Below are positions 5,740 through 8,069 of a stretch of DNA of 8,069 nt, in pieces; positions within the stretch are counted from its first letter, which is position 1; each line of letters opens with the position of its first letter. The position numbers were made by a program, and so were the translations under genes. The notes below the pieces were generated by a model. That model had not been told where the DNA came from. It searched no databases and saw only the letters and a program-made list of their open reading frames with translations. Source of the stretch: JAGNEJ01 sp043757865 (GTDB lineage Bacteria > Verrucomicrobiota > Verrucomicrobiia > Verrucomicrobiales > V1-33); contig JAYVOP010000083.1 of NCBI GenBank assembly GCA_043757865.1, forward strand, positions 1 through 8,069, given 5' to 3'.

Positions 5740-6693
5740 TCATTTACTTCTCCTCCAGAGCAACAACAACAGGCCCAACGCTGCTGCGCCCAGAACTGCC
5801 CATATCGACGGCGGCTCGAAAGAGAGTCGATCACCTTTTAGAATTTCTGCATTCTGATTCCATTCTTTTGATGGAGGCAAAGCCATCGACTTTGGGGATT
5901 GAACAGACGGATTTTCAGTAGAATAACTACTGCCTTGAATGGCTAGCGTCTTTAGTGCCGTGACGAGTGCAGTTGGTGGAATGAATCCTTTTTGTGGGTG
6001 AGCCATGATCTCATTTCTGGGAATGATATAGCCTTCGTGAACTGTGTAGTTGCTGGGGCCACCTTCGTCCCCACGATTAGGTTTTAAAGTGATCCAGAGT
6101 GCAGATGGATTGAGCATTAATTCATCCAATTTAGCGGCTTCCAAATCGCACTCGACATGTTCAAGATGATTTGACTCATCAAACAAACCTTCATCCTCTG
6201 CATCTTCGTATGTGTCGGTCAGCTCGATGTCGTCCTCCCCAATATGGTAACGAGTGATCCGGAACTTTGTTCGATCCTCAAGTTTTGCTAATTTTGGTGC
6301 AGCATCTCGCTGTGGACGTGTCCGCCTAAAAATATCAACTGTTGCACCGCTTACAGATGGACCAAAAGTTAGTGGATTGGTGCCGCAGTAGATGGATGAT
6401 TTTAGAAGTCTAAAAATACCATCGGGATCTCTTCTCGCCACCCGCCAATAGCCCAGTGTTCCCTCACACTCCAGCGAGGTCGACACCATCACAATAGGCG
6501 AGGTTGCAAGGTTTTTTTGAATGGTGAACCGATAGGCATACCCTCCATTTCCAGCCTCTCTCCATTCTTGGGAAGTATCTGGAACTTTGCCCAAGGTCTC
6601 GATCAAATACTCCCTCAAATAGGTCGGAATCTCGCCATGCACTCTGACGGACGTAAGCAAAAAAACTAGCAAATGGACGCAATACCTTTTCAT
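5740..6693 (-). CDS. Exported, C-terminally membrane-anchored protein coupled to the lysozyme-like gene; possible immunity partner
   Basis: No family was recognised. The start is placed at the ATG at 6693 and not the longer frame from 6744: it yields a signal peptide (MKRYCVHLLVFLLTSVRVHG, cleavage near residue 20) and has a strong Shine-Dalgarno, GGAGGA, five bases upstream. The 317-residue product has a mixed N-terminal domain (about 45-125), a very acidic stretch (153-190, many Asp/Glu), a Pro/Ser-rich linker (255-280), and a terminal FEPPSIW (292-298), a hydrophobic helix to residue 313 and R-R-S-K at the end. It should therefore face the periplasm and be held by its C-terminus; the tail also resembles a degenerate PEP-CTERM sorting signal. 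Only one base separates its ATG from the stop of the upstream gene, so the two are almost certainly co-transcribed and coupled in translation. An immunity role against the upstream hydrolase is inferred from this arrangement alone. Its G+C content is low. Confidence 0.75.
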   Translation of the reverse strand: MKRYCVHLLVFLLTSVRVHGEIPTYLREYLIETLGKVPDTSQEWREAGNGGYAYRFTIQKNLATSPIVMVSTSLECEGTLGYWRVARRDPDGIFRLLKSSIYCGTNPLTFGPSVSGATVDIFRRTRPQRDAAPKLAKLEDRTKFRITRYHIGEDDIELTDTYEDAEDEGLFDESNHLEHVECDLEAAKLDELMLNPSALWITLKPNRGDEGGPSNYTVHEGYIIPRNEIMAHPQKGFIPPTALVTALKTLAIQGSSYSTENPSVQSPKSMALPPSKEWNQNAEILKGDRLSFEPPSIWAVLGAAALGLLLLLWRRSK

Positions 6694-6694
6694 A

Positions 6695-8069
6695 TTAGTC
6701 CTCCACTTGGGCACACACGAGAGCAATGTAATTAATGGGAGCAACGTTCGCTGCCTTTGGCTGCTTCCAACGGTTCAATACCCAGCCCTTCTGAGCTTTC
6801 CAGGCGCAATAATTTACATTGAAATAGTTGTCGATGAAGAACCCTGTTGGAGATGGTAGGGAATCACTCCAGCCACTAGGCACATTCCGCCTACCATTAT
6901 AGGCTTTGATGGCGACAACGTGATCCATGCTTCGATTCGAACCCTCGGCAAATGTTACATTGCCTATGGTAAGGCTTGGCAGAGGATTACTTCCACCAGC
7001 ATTCGCTTTTTGAGTTGCCACCCAGCCGTCTGTGATAAGACGTTTGGATCTAATTATTGCCAATCCAGCTCTCGCACCCTCCTGCCAGTTCCATAACTCT
7101 GCACGTGGCTGAATCGTAGTGTCACTCGACGAATTGCCAGTCACCGAGAACATTCCGTATCCACCCGGACCATCTGAGTCGTCATACCAAGTTGGTGATC
7201 CCGGGAGCCAATTTCTCTTGGCCCCGGTAGTGTAGTCCCTGCGAATGAACTGGTTGTAGTGGTTGCCACCAAACTCAGCCATCTCGTGTTTGGCGATCGC
7301 ATACGAATACCAAATACTTCCTGCTGGCCCTGCATTCGGCTCAGACTCAATGAAAGCTCTGCATTTTTTATCTTCTGGATTTTTGCCTCCTATCGCAAAC
7401 TTGATTGTCTGCTCGGATCCAACATTGCTTCCGCCCTGTATGAGTTGGTATGTTACTGTCGCCTTGCCACCAAAAAATGGCAGTGTGGAGTAGTCGGCAG
7501 CAAAATCTATTTCTCCGTCAGCGGAATTTTTGAAACTTCCGTTCATTGGAATCTTCACCAAATCCTGTGCTTCGTGTGGTTTGCCGCCGTTACCTCGTGT
7601 GTAATCGACTTCGAGCCTCGCTTTGAATCCCGTAGCGCTAGCCAGTGCCAAAACTAATTGGGGCATCCGAGGGGCAGGATTACTTTCATCTGAGTGGGCA
7701 GCGATCCATGCTACTGATGATTTAGATGGCTTGTTTTCTCGAACGTCGTCCCATTTCTGAATCACACGATATTCGGTACTATTTTTTTTATCTCTTAACT
7801 CAATGGGCACAAGGATTTTAATCGCCCCCCCTGCGCTAACCGCCGCGACTAGTCCTTTTGTGGTCACTTTCTTGGCCACTAGATTGCCGCCACCATCCGT
7901 CATCAATTCGCTGACGGCTTTGAGTTTTCCTTCGGTCCAGAGTTTGGGTTCTAGGTAGGGCGGAGCGCCTGCTTGCTCGTCATTATTTTTTTCAGCTATC
8001 CACATGGCTCCGTTGTCTTGCATGCAAATCACGGCGGCATTGGATGGGATGCCTTCTCCAGTGATGCGG
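6695..8069 (-). CDS. Large protein with C-terminal lysozyme/lytic-transglycosylase-like domain (5' end outside window)
   Basis: The frame is open to the right edge of the window (R-I-T-G-E-G-I-P-S-N-A-A precedes the GTG at 8032), so the start lies beyond it. About 457 residues are visible. The first half has no recognisable enzyme motif; a beta-rich stretch (about 7370-7520, with GGKATVTYQLIQGG and FAIGGKNPE) looks like an Ig-type domain. The C-terminal part follows the order of lysozyme-like SLT domains: a helix ending AKHE, with E encoded at 7283-7285 as candidate catalytic acid; HYNQF (7247-7261); GYGMFSVTG (7136-7162), at the place of the family's G-Y-G-x-M-Q; ELWNWQEGARAG (7064-7099), like the N-W-x-x-N-x-x-A-G segment; then IKAYNG (about 6893-6910) and a terminal INYIALVC. 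It would cleave peptidoglycan glycan strands if active. The canonical Gln after GYGMF is Ser here. Assignment rests on motif order, not a search. It forms an operon with the gene at 5740-6693. Confidence 0.65.
   Translation of the reverse strand, partial: RITGEGIPSNAAVICMQDNGAMWIAEKNNDEQAGAPPYLEPKLWTEGKLKAVSELMTDGGGNLVAKKVTTKGLVAAVSAGGAIKILVPIELRDKKNSTEYRVIQKWDDVRENKPSKSSVAWIAAHSDESNPAPRMPQLVLALASATGFKARLEVDYTRGNGGKPHEAQDLVKIPMNGSFKNSADGEIDFAADYSTLPFFGGKATVTYQLIQGGSNVGSEQTIKFAIGGKNPEDKKCRAFIESEPNAGPAGSIWYSYAIAKHEMAEFGGNHYNQFIRRDYTTGAKRNWLPGSPTWYDDSDGPGGYGMFSVTGNSSSDTTIQPRAELWNWQEGARAGLAIIRSKRLITDGWVATQKANAGGSNPLPSLTIGNVTFAEGSNRSMDHVVAIKAYNGRRNVPSGWSDSLPSPTGFFIDNYFNVNYCAWKAQKGWVLNRWKQPKAANVAPINYIALVCAQVED
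6699..6704 (-). promoter_or_regulatory. Strong Shine-Dalgarno GGAGGA inside the end of the lysozyme-like gene
   Basis: On the minus strand, GGAGGA (bases 6704 to 6699) overlaps the last sense codons and stops just before the TAA (6697-6695) of the upstream gene. It lies five bases from the ATG at 6693. This decides the start of the partner gene and implies that ribosomes finishing the upstream gene can restart at once. It is the only strong ribosome binding site seen at any gene start in the window. Confidence 0.8.

Noticed and set aside
5589..5921. Plus-strand 110-residue frame with a hydrophobic N-terminus across the 5604-5739 gap
   Set aside because: Its first bases overlap the start of the small anchored protein gene and its second half is antisense to the exported protein gene. 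No ribosome binding site or recognisable domain.
6694..6744. Longer start (ATG at 6744) for the exported protein
   Set aside because: It would overlap the upstream gene by about 50 bases and bury the signal peptide behind 17 residues; the ATG at 6693 has a strong Shine-Dalgarno and a proper signal sequence.
7259..7657. Plus-strand 132-residue frame opposite the lysozyme-like gene
   Set aside because: Antisense shadow of a long gene with coherent motifs; its own translation shows no domain and no start signals.

Overview
The window looks like a chromosomal segment of a Gram-negative, probably verrucomicrobial, bacterium. The best clue is the 655-residue protein encoded at 3021-4988. It combines autotransporter-associated beta-strand (PATR) repeats with a C-terminal DPDGDG...EY...GTDP segment, a layout common in secreted proteins of Verrucomicrobiota. 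The other genes are compatible with that placement but do not prove it. Four genes with a fully visible start (888, 2941, 4988, 5603) have no obvious Shine-Dalgarno sequence.

Left part (1-2344), plus strand: the 3' end of an MgtE-type magnesium channel gene, a 129-bp regulatory gap, and a complete gene for an outer-membrane porin of the alginate-export type. The gap holds a near-consensus sigma-54 (-24/-12) promoter, with a 10-7-10 inverted repeat just upstream of it. Convergent to the porin is a minus-strand, stand-alone hisB (2345-2941; histidine biosynthesis).

Middle (2942-5603), minus strand: the PATR-repeat exported protein, a 237-bp gap with two symmetric elements in its promoter-side region, and a small membrane-anchored Ala/Glu-rich protein of unknown function.

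Right part (5604-8069), minus strand: base composition falls sharply (sampled 60-base rows go from about 65-72% to 42-48% G+C). Two tightly coupled genes lie here. The upstream one runs off the right edge and ends in a lysozyme/transglycosylase-like domain. One base after its stop starts a gene for an exported, C-terminally membrane-anchored protein. That gene has the only strong Shine-Dalgarno sequence in the window, placed inside the end of the upstream gene. This is the most interesting part: it has the layout of a peptidoglycan-hydrolase effector with a periplasm-facing protective partner. That role is inferred, not shown. No tRNA, rRNA, CRISPR array, transposase or integrase was seen, and no gene-free stretch exceeds 300 bases.
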